Below are positions 11,693 to 23,614 of a DNA stretch of 64,000 nt, in pieces. Numbering within the stretch: position 1 is the first letter of the stretch; every line of letters begins with the position of its first letter. A program made the position numbers and the translations under genes. A model generated the notes under the pieces. The model was not told where the DNA came from and did not search any database. It saw nothing but the letters and a program-made list of their open reading frames with translations. The DNA is from Eriocheir sinensis. Taxonomy: Eukaryota; Arthropoda; Malacostraca; Decapoda; Varunidae. The DNA is taken from NCBI RefSeq assembly GCF_024679095.1, contig NC_066563.1, positions 1,956,428-2,020,427 of the forward strand. The letters run 5' to 3'.

Positions 11693-11719
11693 ATTACTTT
11701 TATTATTTTTATCTCCTGC

Positions 11720-11776
<57 letters not shown>
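11650..11776. repeat. Compound (CA)n then (GA)n microsatellite
   Basis: About 21 CA repeats (11650-11692) are followed after 30 bases by about 27 GA repeats (11723-11776). The order CA/GA within a short distance recurs elsewhere in the window. Confidence 0.95.
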
Positions 11777-11778
<2 letters not shown>

Positions 11779-12131
11779 TAATCTTTCTCGGAGGCTGTAT
11801 CTCACTTTTTTTTCCTCCATGTCAGTCATTTCCCTGTGTATTTATTTTAACTGGTGTGATAGGGAAGCAGAAAAATAAAAACAACAAGCCTTTATCTTTT
11901 TCATCATCATATTAAAACCCTTTCCTTTCTCGTTTTCATTATGTCACTTCACTCACTTGTTTTTCCTTTTGCTTTCCCTGCTGTTTTGCCTTCAACTCAC
12001 CAATGTTTACTTTTTCCTAATAGCCTCACTTTTATTCTGCCTCATGTTTTGTTATTGCGTGTGTTGTAATGATTTCCTCTTTCATGATTTCATTCTTCTC
12101 CCACGTCTTCTTCTTTCTTCCTCCTGCTGCT

Positions 12132-12470
12132 CTTCTTCTTCTTCTTCTTCTTCTTCTTCTTCTTCTTCTTCCTCCTCCTTCTCCACTCCTGCTTTTCCTC
12201 GTTTATCTTTTTCTTTATCATCCTCATAATCCTCTTTCCTCCTACTCCTCCTTCTCCTACCCCTGTTGTTGTTGTTGCTGTTAATGTTTTTTTCTCCTTT
12301 TTCTTCGTCTTATTTCTTCTTCTTCTTCTTCTTCTTCTTCTTCTTCTTCTTCTTCTTCTTCTTCTTCTTTTTCTCCTCTTCCTTCTTCTTCTTTTCTCCT
12401 CGTCCTCTTTATCTTCCTCCCCTTCCTTATCCTCCTCCTCCTTCTCTATCTCCTCCTCTTCCACCACCAC
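12132..12470. repeat. (TTC)n-rich block
   Basis: Two runs of TTC (about 12132-12172 and 12316-12370) lie in a wider TCC/TTC-rich block. Long open frames here are low-complexity artefacts. Confidence 0.9.
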
Positions 12471-13186
12471 CAACTACTGCTCACCTGGACAGAGAGGGCG
12501 ATTACCATGTCCCTCTCACCTGTGGCCCGTCATATCTAGGAAAGTATCGCAGCATCTCGCCTCCCCCCCCCTCCCTCCGCCCCCCCCTCTCTCTCTCTCT
12601 CTGGAAATTTTGAACGTATTATCAAGGAATTCAAACTTTCTCACTTCCTCTCTTCTTCCCCTCCTCCCGCTCCTTCCATCTTCCCCTCTTTGCCGTGCGT
12701 CTCATCCGCCTTGCATCCTCCTCTCATCCACCCCCTCATCCCCTCCTCGTTGCCGGCCCTGTTATGATGCTGGATGCAAATTTCAGCGAGGGCCAGGAAC
12801 TTCAGGCACCGTGTTAAGAGTTAGGCGACGCTCCTCATCTTTTTAGTAAGTTGGTAGCGGGAATAATAGGCTGGCCATTGCTCGGAGGCACGAGGGGAGT
12901 GTAGGCCGCGGCAGGAGTCCCTCAGGCATGTGTTGGGGTCCTCACGTCTTTTGATGAGAGCGCAGAATATTGGTAAATAGTTTTCCGTCCTTTAAGGTAG
13001 TTTCCCCTCCCATGAATAGTTTTTCCTGTCCTTTCTTCCAGGCCTTACGGGGCAGGTACGGGGCCGAGTGGTGTATATCGTGTCTGTTTGGGTTGAAAAA
13101 AGGTAATGGTGGACAGGAATATTTGAAGAAGGAACTGGTTTTGTTCGACCGATGCAGTGTAAGGGTACGGTAGTAATGGAAAACCT

Positions 13187-13191
<5 letters not shown>

Positions 13192-13250
<59 letters not shown>

Positions 13251-13300
13251 AAAAATGAAAGAAATAAACAAGAATGGAAAAGAGTAGCCAGAACAAATAC

Positions 13301-13338
<38 letters not shown>

Positions 13339-13471
13339 CACGTTATGCTTGAAGGGGAACGCTCGCCAAGTTCCTTCGACCCGGGAACACTGTCACCTTC
13401 CAATCTTTGTCTGTTCCTTAATTTTTTATTGTACCGGGCGGGGAGGGAAAGGCTCGGTAGTGGTGGTGGTG

Positions 13472-13503
<32 letters not shown>

Positions 13504-13518
13504 TGTTGCAGTAGTAGT
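13192..13518. repeat. (GA)n, (CA)n and (GGT/AGT)n microsatellites
   Basis: GA repeats run 13192-13247, CA repeats 13304-13334, and a GGT run turning into AGT occupies 13459-13518. The sequence between them is not recognisable. Confidence 0.95.
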
Positions 13519-14094
13519 AGAAATAGCAGTACATAAATGACCATCAGTATTGAAGTATATATATAGATCCAGTGTGGTATGTGCTCAGCTGTTTGCATTT
13601 AATCTTCTGTTTATATATTCATGTTTTACTAATTTATTTATCCTTTTTTTGCGCTTGTGTAACTTTCATTTGCAGCGTTTCTAACATATATAATCGTTAG
13701 TGGAAAGTAGAAGGTGCGAACACTGCGGCGGTTTGAAGGGCAGTGGTATGCAGGAAGGCAGTAAACCCAGATCATGCAGGTAGCAGGCATTCTCATTTGC
13801 ATTTCGACAAGCTGGGAGAACGAGGGACACGGGAAGTTTATAGTCAGTCTGGCCCTCAAGGTTAGTCCCTCGTTATGGCAGGGAAAATGGAACCTCGTGT
13901 AAACAGATGCATCCACCAGTGTGTGTGGGGGTGGGTGGGTGGACGGGGGCGTAATGGTACATAAACGGAAGGACACACGGTGGTTGCAGGAGCAGGGTGG
14001 ATGTAGGACCGTCGACTTGGCGTTAATGTATGTTGAAGGTGAGGCAAAGGACAGAGGAGAGCGTACATACAGCGGGCTGAGAGGAAGCCTTGGA

Positions 14095-14815
14095 GGGGAG
14101 AAAACAGACTATAAGACCATTTGCTTGAAAGATCATGTTGGAGAGGATAAATAGATGTTGCTGATTGCCAACTGTCCGAGAGAGTAAGGTGGTAATAGCG
14201 AGTAGATGTGTCGTCTTGGAGAGGAGGAAAGCACGGTAAAAGGCCTTAAGTATACCCACATTGTAGACAGACAGACTAAAACAGACAAAAAGACCATTGC
14301 TTGTTGGCGAGGAGAAAAATAAGTGGCTGCCTGTGAAGTATCCGAGAGAGTAGTGAGGTAATACCGAGTAGAAGTGTCATCTTGGAGGGAGGAAAAAGTA
14401 AAATGTTCGAGTATACCCACATTGCTCGGAGCGTCAAGTTAGAGTAGAGAAAAAAGAAAGGTTGTTGAATGACCATTAACCAAGTACTGTTAAAGTGTCA
14501 GTCAGGTGCATATTGTGGCTTTTAAGTATCGTCTGGGAGAGGAGATAATAGGGTAACAGATCCCTACGCAAGTCAAGTTAGAGAAGAGAAAAAGAGGTTG
14601 TTGATTGACCACTAACCAAATAGTCATGTTAAAGGTAAAGCAAGTGGCAGTCAGGTGCGCATTGTGGCTTTAAGTGGCGTCTGGAGAGGAGATGATTGAG
14701 TAAAAGATATGTACCCACTTTGCTTGCAGCGTTAAGTTAGAGAAAGAGAAAGTCGCTGATTGACTATTAATCATGTCATATTAAAGGCTCAACAAGGGAA
14801 GTCAAGGACGTATTG
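14095..14815. repeat. Diverged tandem array, units of roughly 150-200 bp
   Basis: Recurring blocks include GAGAGAGTA(A/G)(T/G)G(A)GGTAATA, GTATACCCACATTG, (G)GTTGTTGA(A/T)TGACCA(T/C)TAACCAA and GTCAGTCAGGTGC(A/G)CATTGTGGCTTT-like sequence. Four to five degenerate units can be followed. No coding potential. Confidence 0.65.
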
Positions 14816-15610
14816 TAAGTATATATACAGAAAATAGTGTAGAAAAAACTTATTTCCCGAAGCGACATGTTCCACAGTACTGTCCTTCAGCTTTATCGTA
14901 TATCGCAATACTCTGTGAATAAGGTCTTCACGTATCGCCTTCGAGAAGAGAAAATGAAATAGAGACTGTATTCACACTGGGACTGGCTACATGTTCGGAA
15001 ATAGATGAGAATGATGTTACTCTCACGTAGCAGTGTTTACCTTAGTGGTGAAGGCAGAGGTACAGTTGGGAGCATACGCTATAGCTGCGCGTGTTGTTTT
15101 GAAAGGGAAAAAGGTAACAACGTTTAAGGAAAAAATAATCTGAAAACAAAGAAAGTCTAAAACCGTCTTATATCAACCTCTCCCTAATTAAGAGCTATGA
15201 CGTAACACGAACTGAAAAAAAAGGACAGTAGCATCAACATAAACACTTATTTTCTGTTGAATTCCACGTGATTCACTTCCCATTACTTTTTCTTGGCTTC
15301 CTTGTCTCATTTCTATTACCGAGAAAACTGATAAAGTGGATGTGGCCATTAACCTGTAAAGGCGGTTCAGAGAAATCTCTTAGGGGACGGGTCTGGGATA
15401 CTGATATTGTTGGAACTGATCTCAAGGGAATGGGCCGGGACGGGAGAGCCTGTAACATGGGCGCGTAGACTCATTGTTCGGAAACTTGGAAGAGGGGAGA
15501 AAGAGTAGGGGAAAAAGATTACTTGAACTTTAATATGAAGGTCCATTTTCTTAAGCATATTGGTCTCCCATTTCGACTGTTTCCGAAGGCCACAGGGAAG
15601 ATTAATTCAG

Positions 15611-16050
15611 GTTTTCATTGATGTGTTTTTTTTTTCGTTCAAGGTGCAGGAAATGTGTAAAACCTAACCTAACCTAACTTAACCTAATCTAACTTAACCT
15701 AACGAGATGCTTTTCAAATAGGGGAACTGAGGCGCTGATGTTAAAAATATGGGTTGAAAAATACATGTTTTCATTGGTGGTTTTTTTTCCGTTCAAGATG
15801 CAGGAAGCGTGTAAAACCTAACCTAACCTAACTTAACCTAACGAGATGCTTTTCAAATAAGGGAACTAAGGCGCTGATGTTTAAAAATACGGGTTGAAAA
15901 ATACATGTTTTCATTGGTGGGTTTTTTTCCGTTCAAGATGCAGGAAGCGTGTAAAACCTAACCTAACCTAACCTAACTTAACCTAACGAGAGGCTTTTCA
16001 AATAAGGGAACTAAGGCGCTGATGTTTAAAAATACGGGCTGAAAAGTACC
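15611..16050. repeat. Three-unit tandem array carrying CCTAA telomere motifs
   Basis: Units start at about 15611, 15767 and 15907 (spacing 156 and 140). Each contains GTTTTCATTG, a T run, GTTCAAG(A/G)TGCAGGAA, a block of CCTAA repeats with CTTAA variants, and ACGAGATGCTTTTCAAATA. CCTAA is the complement of the arthropod telomere repeat TTAGG. The number of motifs differs among units. Confidence 0.9.
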
Positions 16051-16262
16051 TGTGATTTAGATTAACTGAACGTCCCTGTTAGCCGCTGTTCATCTGTGCG
16101 TCCCTTCAGGCACACGTGTTTGCCCCTCCTCGTGGTACGGCATGAATTATAAACTCCGGAAACTCGTCAGGCTTTAACTCCATCGAGAGCGGAGTGTTGG
16201 GTTCCCTTCAGACCGTAATTGGATCTTCGTTTTTTCCCGTTAATTCTACGAAACTATTGGGC

Positions 16263-16263
<1 letters not shown>

Positions 16264-16317
<54 letters not shown>

Positions 16318-16426
16318 GTCTTAAACCTTGTAATCTTCATTCGTTTATGCACTGTTGTCATTTTTTCCGCTATTTATGCTCATCTGTGTCTGTCTTCAAC
16401 TCTTCTTATTTATCGTTATCTGTGTC

Positions 16427-16498
<72 letters not shown>
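16264..16498. repeat. Two long (TC)n microsatellites
   Basis: TC runs occupy 16264-16314 and 16431-16498, separated by about 115 bases of unrecognised sequence. Confidence 0.95.
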
Positions 16499-16499
<1 letters not shown>

Positions 16500-16599
16500 C
16501 CTATTTCTGTATGGGTGAAAAAGAATAAGTGTCGTGCGAGGCTGGCCGTGGAGGGACTGCCACACTCGCTCTCCCATTCTTGCGTCACAAAATTGCCGA

Positions 16600-17540
16600 A
16601 CCCCGTATAGAGACAGAAAACGAGGGGGAAGAAGAATGACACCAGCCAGTCAGAATAGAATATAAATACATTACGTAGGAAAAAATGTGGTGTGTACGTG
16701 TGTAAAAATATATTCCTCGATGCTACGACGGTATGAAGGACTATATAAAAAAAAAGACTACAGAAATAAAATTGAGTCATCGAAGAAAAGTGGACTGGTG
16801 TAAGAAAGGGCTTATTGCAGACTCGAAAAAACTAGTTATTAATGGAAGGAAATCTGAAACAAAAATTAATCAAAAGAAATGCATAAAATAAAGGTATAAA
16901 AATATCGCCACGACGGGGGCAAGAGTGTAGTTGTAAATTGTTAAGTGAAATAAAAGAAAATGGAATTCTACACGTCTATGCACCGCGAAAAAGTTACCAA
17001 TATCAATGAAAAACAAAAATTGCAACAGAGAATATTGCCCGACAAGAAAAAAAACAAAAAAAAAACAAATATAACGGGTAGATTGGGAGCATAGGAAATA
17101 AAAACATACCATGGAAATAATAAAAAAAAAGGAACAAAGAACAAAATTGCAGACGTATTAGTGTAGCGAAGAGAAACAACCACGACTCGGTTAATTAAAA
17201 ATCGACGGAAAACAAAAGGTCATACGCGATGAAACAAAACAACAGCAACGAAGCGCTAATAAAAAAATATGAAAAAGGAAGAAAAAAAATCATTCAGGGA
17301 TATATAAATGCACATCAAGACCAGAAAGTAATACAGGAAGAAACGATACAACAAACAAGAACAAAAAAAGAGAAAATCTGAGAAAACGAGAACAGACGCA
17401 ACAGGGAACGAAGACTAAAAAAAAAAAAAAAAAAGCGAGTCTCGACATTAAGGAATAGAGTGGAGAAAAAGAAAAGAAAGAAAACAGAAAACATGGATCA
17501 AGGAAAACAAGAATTAAATAAAACTATGACGTGAGGTGGA
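16600..17540. other. A-rich sequence without genes
   Basis: Strongly A-rich on the plus strand, with an A run at about 17418-17434. The minus-strand open frames are Phe/Leu-rich low-complexity translations. Nothing recognisable. Confidence 0.55.
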
Positions 17541-17946
17541 GGTGGTAGAGAGGGTGGTTGTACAGGCCGTAGGATGAGGTGGAGGAGGAGGAGGAGGGGG
17601 CAAGCAGGGACAGGGACGCTGGAAAACAACACAGAATTAAGGGATAGTCTCGAAGGAGTCCAGGCAATTCCCTCCCAAACCATCGTCCACGCGGGTCACC
17701 CATAGCCAGAAGGGTGACGCGGCCCCAACCTGGCACTACGATCTGAGCCTTAAGTGCAAGCTGAGCCCAGAACCGCCCTAGACCCCTACTTCGGATCAAG
17801 ATGTCACCCGTGATATTGGTCTCATCTCACGCCGACAGCAGCATTCCTTCCCCCTCCTCCCCCCCTTCTCTAATCTTGCATTCTCCCTTCCCTTCCTGTC
17901 TTTCCAAATCCCTTTCCGCTATCAATGTCTCTTCTCTTCTATTCTG

Positions 17947-17951
<5 letters not shown>

Positions 17952-18026
<75 letters not shown>
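17952..18026. repeat. (TC)n microsatellite
   Basis: About 37 uninterrupted TC repeats in a longer pyrimidine-rich block (17840-18400); a second TC run lies at 18352-18396. Confidence 0.95.
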
Positions 18027-18030
<4 letters not shown>

Positions 18031-18349
18031 CCATCATTCTTCTCCCCCTCCCCCCCGTGCATCACTTACCCCATTATTAGTCTCCCCTCTCTCCCCTCTC
18101 CTTCATTATCCTCTCCCAGCTTCCTCTCTCTCTATTTTGTCATCTTCCCTTCTTTCTCTCCCTCTCTCTTCACTGTATTCTCCCCCATCTTCTTCCATCG
18201 TTATCCTTCCACAGTTTCTTCTCCCTCTTCTTCCTTCATTATTCTATCCCCCCCCCCCCATCAGCTTCACTATCTTCCTCGCCTCTTTCAGCATCATCTT
18301 CCCCTTCCCTTCCCCTCCCTTCCCCACCATCAAAGTTCAGTCTCCCAGC

Positions 18350-18398
<49 letters not shown>

Positions 18399-18505
18399 CC
18401 CCTCTTGTATCTCTGCCTGCGCCAACTTGTCCCATCCTTTTCTTCCACCCTGAGTTGGTTTATGCAGTTAGGGCTTCTCTTGCTTGCCTGTGACGTCACC
18501 AAGGT

Positions 18506-18506
<1 letters not shown>

Positions 18507-18556
<50 letters not shown>
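18507..18556. repeat. (TAC)n microsatellite
   Basis: About 16 TAC repeats, followed by an ACC-rich stretch to 18625. Confidence 0.95.
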
Positions 18557-18922
18557 AGCTGTCTCTCGCAGTAATCCTAGTTACCACCACCATTACCATT
18601 TACCACCACCATCACCACCACCATTCCCGCCATGCTCCACTGATATTGGCAACGAAAACAACCGCCCTCAGCCTGTCTGGTCCCGATGGCCGGTTAAATA
18701 TCCCTCGTTTCAATGAATAAATTAGTTCTCGGGATACAACAGCTTTCGGGTGCGATCTCGGCTGAAATTTGTCTTGTCCGAGGGAGCGAGTTAAATGAAC
18801 GAACATGGAGCGTGACGATGACAGGGTGTGGCACGGGATCGCTAAATTAGGTGCTTTTCTTTTCATTATTTGCATCCCTGTTTTCTTTAGTGTGCCTCTT
18901 TGTCTTCCTGCTACCCCTATCC

Positions 18923-18928
<6 letters not shown>

Positions 18929-18987
<59 letters not shown>
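18929..18987. repeat. (TC)n microsatellite
   Basis: About 29 TC repeats. Confidence 0.95.
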
Positions 18988-18990
<3 letters not shown>

Positions 18991-19194
18991 GGATTATTAA
19001 TTAGTCACTTCCATTCGCTGCATCATTGTGTAATTGTATGACATGTAGAATAGACTATAAACTGTAGCACTGGCATACTCTATTATTCGTTTCATTTTAT
19101 CTTTGTACCCTTATTTTGTTTACTCATTTATTTACTTTTTGTCTCTCTGTCTGTGTGTGCGTCAGGGGGGAGGTCGTGTTGAAAGAGTTGGCCG

Positions 19195-19419
19195 GTGTGG
19201 CGTAAGGGGAAGCGGTATTTTCACTACGACTTGAATTCTTTCAAGAGGAGGGTATCAGGACATCTCTCCTCCCGAAACTGACCTATCTTTCGGCCACCTC
19301 TTTGGATTCTTTTTAGGAGCAGCGAGTAGCGGGCTTTTTTTTTTTTTATTAATTTTTACTTTTTTTGTGCCCTTGAGCTGTCTCCTTTGCTGTAAAAAAA
19401 AAAAAAAAAAAAAAAAAAC
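19195..19419 (+). repeat. SINE-like dispersed repeat, longer copy
   Basis: It ends with GAGCAGCGAGTAGCGGGC, a T run, GTGCCCTTGAGCTG, TCTCCTTTGCTGTA and a 25-base A tail (to 19419). The same 3' half recurs at 50274-50362. The upstream part, including TATCTTTCGGCCACCTC, is present only here. The A tail and dispersed occurrence suggest a LINE-mobilised SINE; I recall this tail as common in decapod sequence. The 5' boundary is approximate. Confidence 0.7.
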
Positions 19420-19685
19420 TCGAGTTCGGCAGCTGGAGGGAGTGTTTCCAGCGAGTCACGTTGGCCAGATTACTAACCAACATTGCGAAACACCGAGTGA
19501 AGCTCCGAGTAAAGCTCCGAACATTTCCTACTCACCGGTCGCGTTGAACTAACACCCTACACACACACACACACACACTAGAATACGTTCTTTATAATCA
19601 AGTTAGAATCTCCGAGTTAATCAATAAGGTAAATATGACAAACACCAATTTTTAAGTAGTGTGAGAATTCTGGATGGCTGCACAT

Positions 19686-19688
<3 letters not shown>

Positions 19689-19763
<75 letters not shown>

Positions 19764-19875
19764 AATATGTAGAGGATGAATGCCACACACTGTCAAACAT
19801 ATGGAAACAGGAAAGAGAGAGAGAATGACTGACGTTTTCGACCTCAAAAAATACAGATTAAAAAAAAAAAGACCT

Positions 19876-19915
<40 letters not shown>

Positions 19916-20195
19916 CCGCTAAACTGGGCCACAACTAGACTCCCATTTTTTTTACGCGCTCTGCTTTCTTTTTGTCTTAATCTCCATTCCATTATTTTTT
20001 TGTTGGGTGCGTCATTCCGAGTTCCGACGGGCTGAAATACGTAAGTGAATATTTAACTTATGTTTGGGAGAGGTAAAAAAAAAAAAAATAAAGATAAATA
20101 GGTCCACGCTAATTGCTGGAGGATGTAGTGGAAGCTTTTCAAGGATTTATTTATTTTTTTGTTTTGTTCTCCCTTTTTCAATGCAGCTGTAGAGT

Positions 20196-20231
<36 letters not shown>

Positions 20232-20253
20232 GAGATAGCATGGCATAGATTCA

Positions 20254-20281
<28 letters not shown>
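19689..20281. repeat. Cluster of (GA)n, (CA)n and (GT)n microsatellites
   Basis: GA runs at 19689-19760 and 20253-20281, CA at 19878-19912 and GT at 20199-20228. Confidence 0.93.
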
Positions 20282-20284
<3 letters not shown>

Positions 20285-20349
20285 AGCTCCTCCTCTTCCA
20301 CGATTTTCAGGATACAGCATACAAACAATCTCATTATTATAATTATTCA

Positions 20350-21903
20350 GCTTGAGGGAACTACCTTTGTCCTTTCTCCTTCATTCTTCATTTTGTTTCC
20401 CTCACCTCCTTCCTTTCTCTCATCCCGAATCTTTTTTTCCCATTCTTTGCTTCTGTTCTGACATTTCCTACATATTGGCCCTCTTTCCTTTTTCTCTTTT
20501 TTTTTACCTCCTTTTTTATGTCCCTCCTCCTCCTCCTTTTGCTCCCCCATTTGCTCCTCCTCGTCCATCTAACTCCTATTTTCCTTGTCTCTTGTTTCCT
20601 CCCTCCTTCTCCGCCCCCTTCTCTCTCTCCTCGGAGTCTCCACTACTCTCCTATTTCCCTTCCTTCCTATCCTATCCTTTTTCCTATCTTTTCTCCCTTT
20701 CTTCCTTCCTTTCCGTCCTTCTCATTCTTCTATCCTTCTCTTTCTTACCTTCCTTTCATTCCTTCACCTTTTCTTCCTTCCTCCTCCCTCCTCTTCTTTC
20801 TCCCTTTTTTTCCCTTCTTTCCTACACACCCTTCCTCTCCCCCAATCCACCTCCTTTCCTTGCATCCCTTCCTTTCCTTCCTTCTTTCCCCTCCTCCTCC
20901 TCCTCCTCTTTGGTCCTCCCGCCATTACCTCGTCCTCTTGAATCTGTGTTTGCGTTGATTCGCTTTACCTTCGCTCGCATTTCCTTGCCTCATTATCGTA
21001 CATTCTCTTGGTTTTGTCTTCATGTCATTATGCCTCGTCTTTATGTCCTCCTTCCATGCCCGAGTGAATTGATTTTATTTTGTCTGTCCTTCTGTTTCGT
21101 TCCCCTTGACTCTCTCTTTCTCTCTCTCCCTCTCGCTCTCTTTCTCTCTCTCTCTGACTTTCAATTTCGAGGGCTTTTTCACTTAAACGAATCACCTCTC
21201 TCACGTCTCTCTACTTTAACCTTACTTTTCCTCCCTCCCTCGTTTCCTCTCTCTCTCCCTCTCTCCTCTTCCTCCTCAGCTTCTACTTTCATGATCTCTT
21301 CCTCCCTTCTGTCTCTCTCCTCGCGTTCTCTCTCTCCCTCTCTCTCCTCTCTCCTCTTCCTCCTAACCTTCTACTTTCATGCTCTCCTCCTCCCTTCTGT
21401 CTCCCTCCTAGCGTTCCCTTCCTCCTCTTTTTCTTCCTTTAGCCGTCTCCTCTGTCCTCCCTTCCCGGTTCCCTTAATCCTCTTCCTTGCTTTTTTTTTT
21501 GTCTCCCGGAGTGGAAATCCTATTCTTCCTTCCTCCTCAGATAGACGAAAGGAAGTATATTTCCAGAAGAATCTCATTAGCACGTCGCGGAGGAAAGGTG
21601 ACGAGGAGGAATAGAGGAATGATAGGGGAAAGATGGGAAGGAGGAAGAGGAGGTGTAGGGAAGGTTTACGAAAGGGGGATTGAGGGGAGGAAAAGTGGGG
21701 AAGAAGGAGGAGGGGAAAGAGGCTGTAGAGAAGGTTTACGAAAGGGGGGTGAGGGGAGGAAAAGGTGGGAAGGAGGGGGAGGAGGAGGAGTGTAGGAACG
21801 GTTTGCACAGGGAAGGGAAATGGAGGAAAAGGGAAAAGGAATGTGCCTGTGGAAGAAAGCGTGAAATCGTACGAGAGAGAATGGTAAGATGGAGGAGGAA
21901 ATT

Positions 21904-21979
<76 letters not shown>

Positions 21980-22110
21980 GAAGCAAACAAGGAAAAGAAA
22001 GAAACTGGGAAATTAAGAAGAGTTAGATAGATAGATAGATAGGTAGAGGGAGAAAAAAAAAGAGTGACAGACAGGCAGACAGAGGCAGAGACAGGCAGCG
22101 GAGATGAGTC
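20350..22110. repeat. Pyrimidine block switching to purine block
   Basis: The plus strand is overwhelmingly C/T from about 20350 to 21540, then overwhelmingly A/G from about 21590 to 22090, with a (GA)n run at 21907-21972. The 420-residue open frame over 20352-21614 is Ser/Leu/Pro/Phe low complexity produced by this composition and is not a gene. Confidence 0.85.
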
Positions 22111-22224
22111 CCGCAACACAGACACACCTTCATCAATACTTTATTTTCCCCGAGCTAAACTTGTGATTGGCCGGTGTTCTGAGCGACTGCCTCTCCTGAC
22201 GGGTGGCGGGCGGAGAGACAAAGG

Positions 22225-22630
22225 ACCAAATTATTAAAACACTTTGGCGCCCAAGCACACATATTTAACAAGGCTTTCGTAGGAGTTGTGGGCCTTTCCA
22301 GAGGTAGTTCTATGACCCTGGTGGTAGTTTAACCCTTCTTCTGTACCATGAACTTTAAAAAAAACACTCATTGTAACCCGACTTATTTATTTGGGCCTTT
22401 GGAAATGATTGATGAGGGGTGGAAGCATCTAGCAATATTATTAAAACACTTCGGCGCCCAAGCACACATATTCGACAAGGCTTTCGTAGGAGTTGTGGGC
22501 CTTTCCAGGGGTAGTTCTATGACCCTGGTGGTAGTTTAACCCTTCTTCTGTACCATGAACTTAAAAAAAACACTCATTGTAACCCGACTGATTTATTTGG
22601 ACTTTGGAAATTATTGATGTGATGTGATGT
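22225..22630 (-). mobile_element. Family A MITE, tandem pair of copies
   Basis: Two adjacent copies start at about 22229 and 22438 (spacing 209). Both contain AAGGCTTTCGTAGGAGTTGT, TATGACCCTGGTGGTAGTTT and AACACTCATTGTAACCCGAC, the minus-strand orientation of the copy at 5163. They are more similar to each other than to the other copies, so local duplication after insertion is likely. Confidence 0.8.
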
Positions 22631-22639
22631 GATCGGTGG

Positions 22640-22762
22640 AAGCATCTAGCAAACCAACCAAGGCCACAGTTGCCTGCCCAGAGTATTTTTCAAGCTTTTC
22701 TCATATTTTTCCTTCGCCCCATCTTTCCACTTTTGTCACCTCATTTGTCACCCCTTCCGTTC

Positions 22763-22799
<37 letters not shown>

Positions 22800-23600
22800 T
22801 ATCCAAATATTAGATGATAAAAATGAAGGGAAAGAGCATTAGGACAGAGCGCTGCGGGAAAAAGATAACGAAAGACTCGGGCACACACACAGACAGGCAG
22901 ACGGACAGACAACCAAGCAGTGGCAGGAGGCAAGCAAACACGTGTCAGACGATGGAAAAGCTTCGATTCAAATAAAACAAACAAACCAAAAGAAAAGTGG
23001 ACATGCGGTGGAGCTAATGGACAGAGAGATGGACGGGTGTCGACGGGAGGGAGGGTGACTGACACGAAGAGACATGTAACACTACGTTCTCAGAGATACA
23101 AAAACAGACAGACAAACAGACGGACAGGCAAGTAGCTATATAGTGCGACACATACAGACTGTAGACATAATATAGCACAGACAAATAGACAAATGTGAGT
23201 AAAATTCGACCTAAAAGCAAAGAAAACTAAGATACTGTTTGAAGTTTGTATTGAAAAGGCAGAGTGATACAGACGGACAAACAAAAACAAATAAAAAAAA
23301 GACAAATGCATTAGTGGATGTACGTGACGGAGATACAGACGTGATATTAGTGTAGGACAGATAAAGACAAGCAGACAGGCAGCAATACAACCATAAACAC
23401 AGAGAAGAAAAAAAAACAGGACTTAAAAACAACAGAGTAGCAGACGTGAATTCAGTGTAAGGCAGACAAAGACAAACAGACAGACGTTGATACAAATAGA
23501 CAGACAAACACACAGACAGTAAAAGGCAAGGAAATCAATAAACAGGAGATAGGAAGAGGAGTGTAAACAAAACCCAAAAAAATATGTTGCATGCTTCTCA
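22640..23600. repeat. (GA)n run and ACAGACAA-rich sequence
   Basis: GA repeats at 22764-22796. From about 22860 to 23520 the sequence is rich in irregular ACAGAC/AGACAA words (degenerate tetranucleotide satellite). No gene seen. Confidence 0.6.
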
Positions 23601-23614
23601 GTCATGAGGCTTTC

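Noticed and set aside
15268..15558. Overlapping 60-66-residue frames on both strands
   Set aside because: Short, without motifs, on both strands at once; chance frames.
20352..21614. 420-residue open reading frame
   Set aside because: It is Ser/Leu/Pro/Phe low complexity created by a long C/T tract. Overlapping frames are also open, and no domain or family motif is visible.
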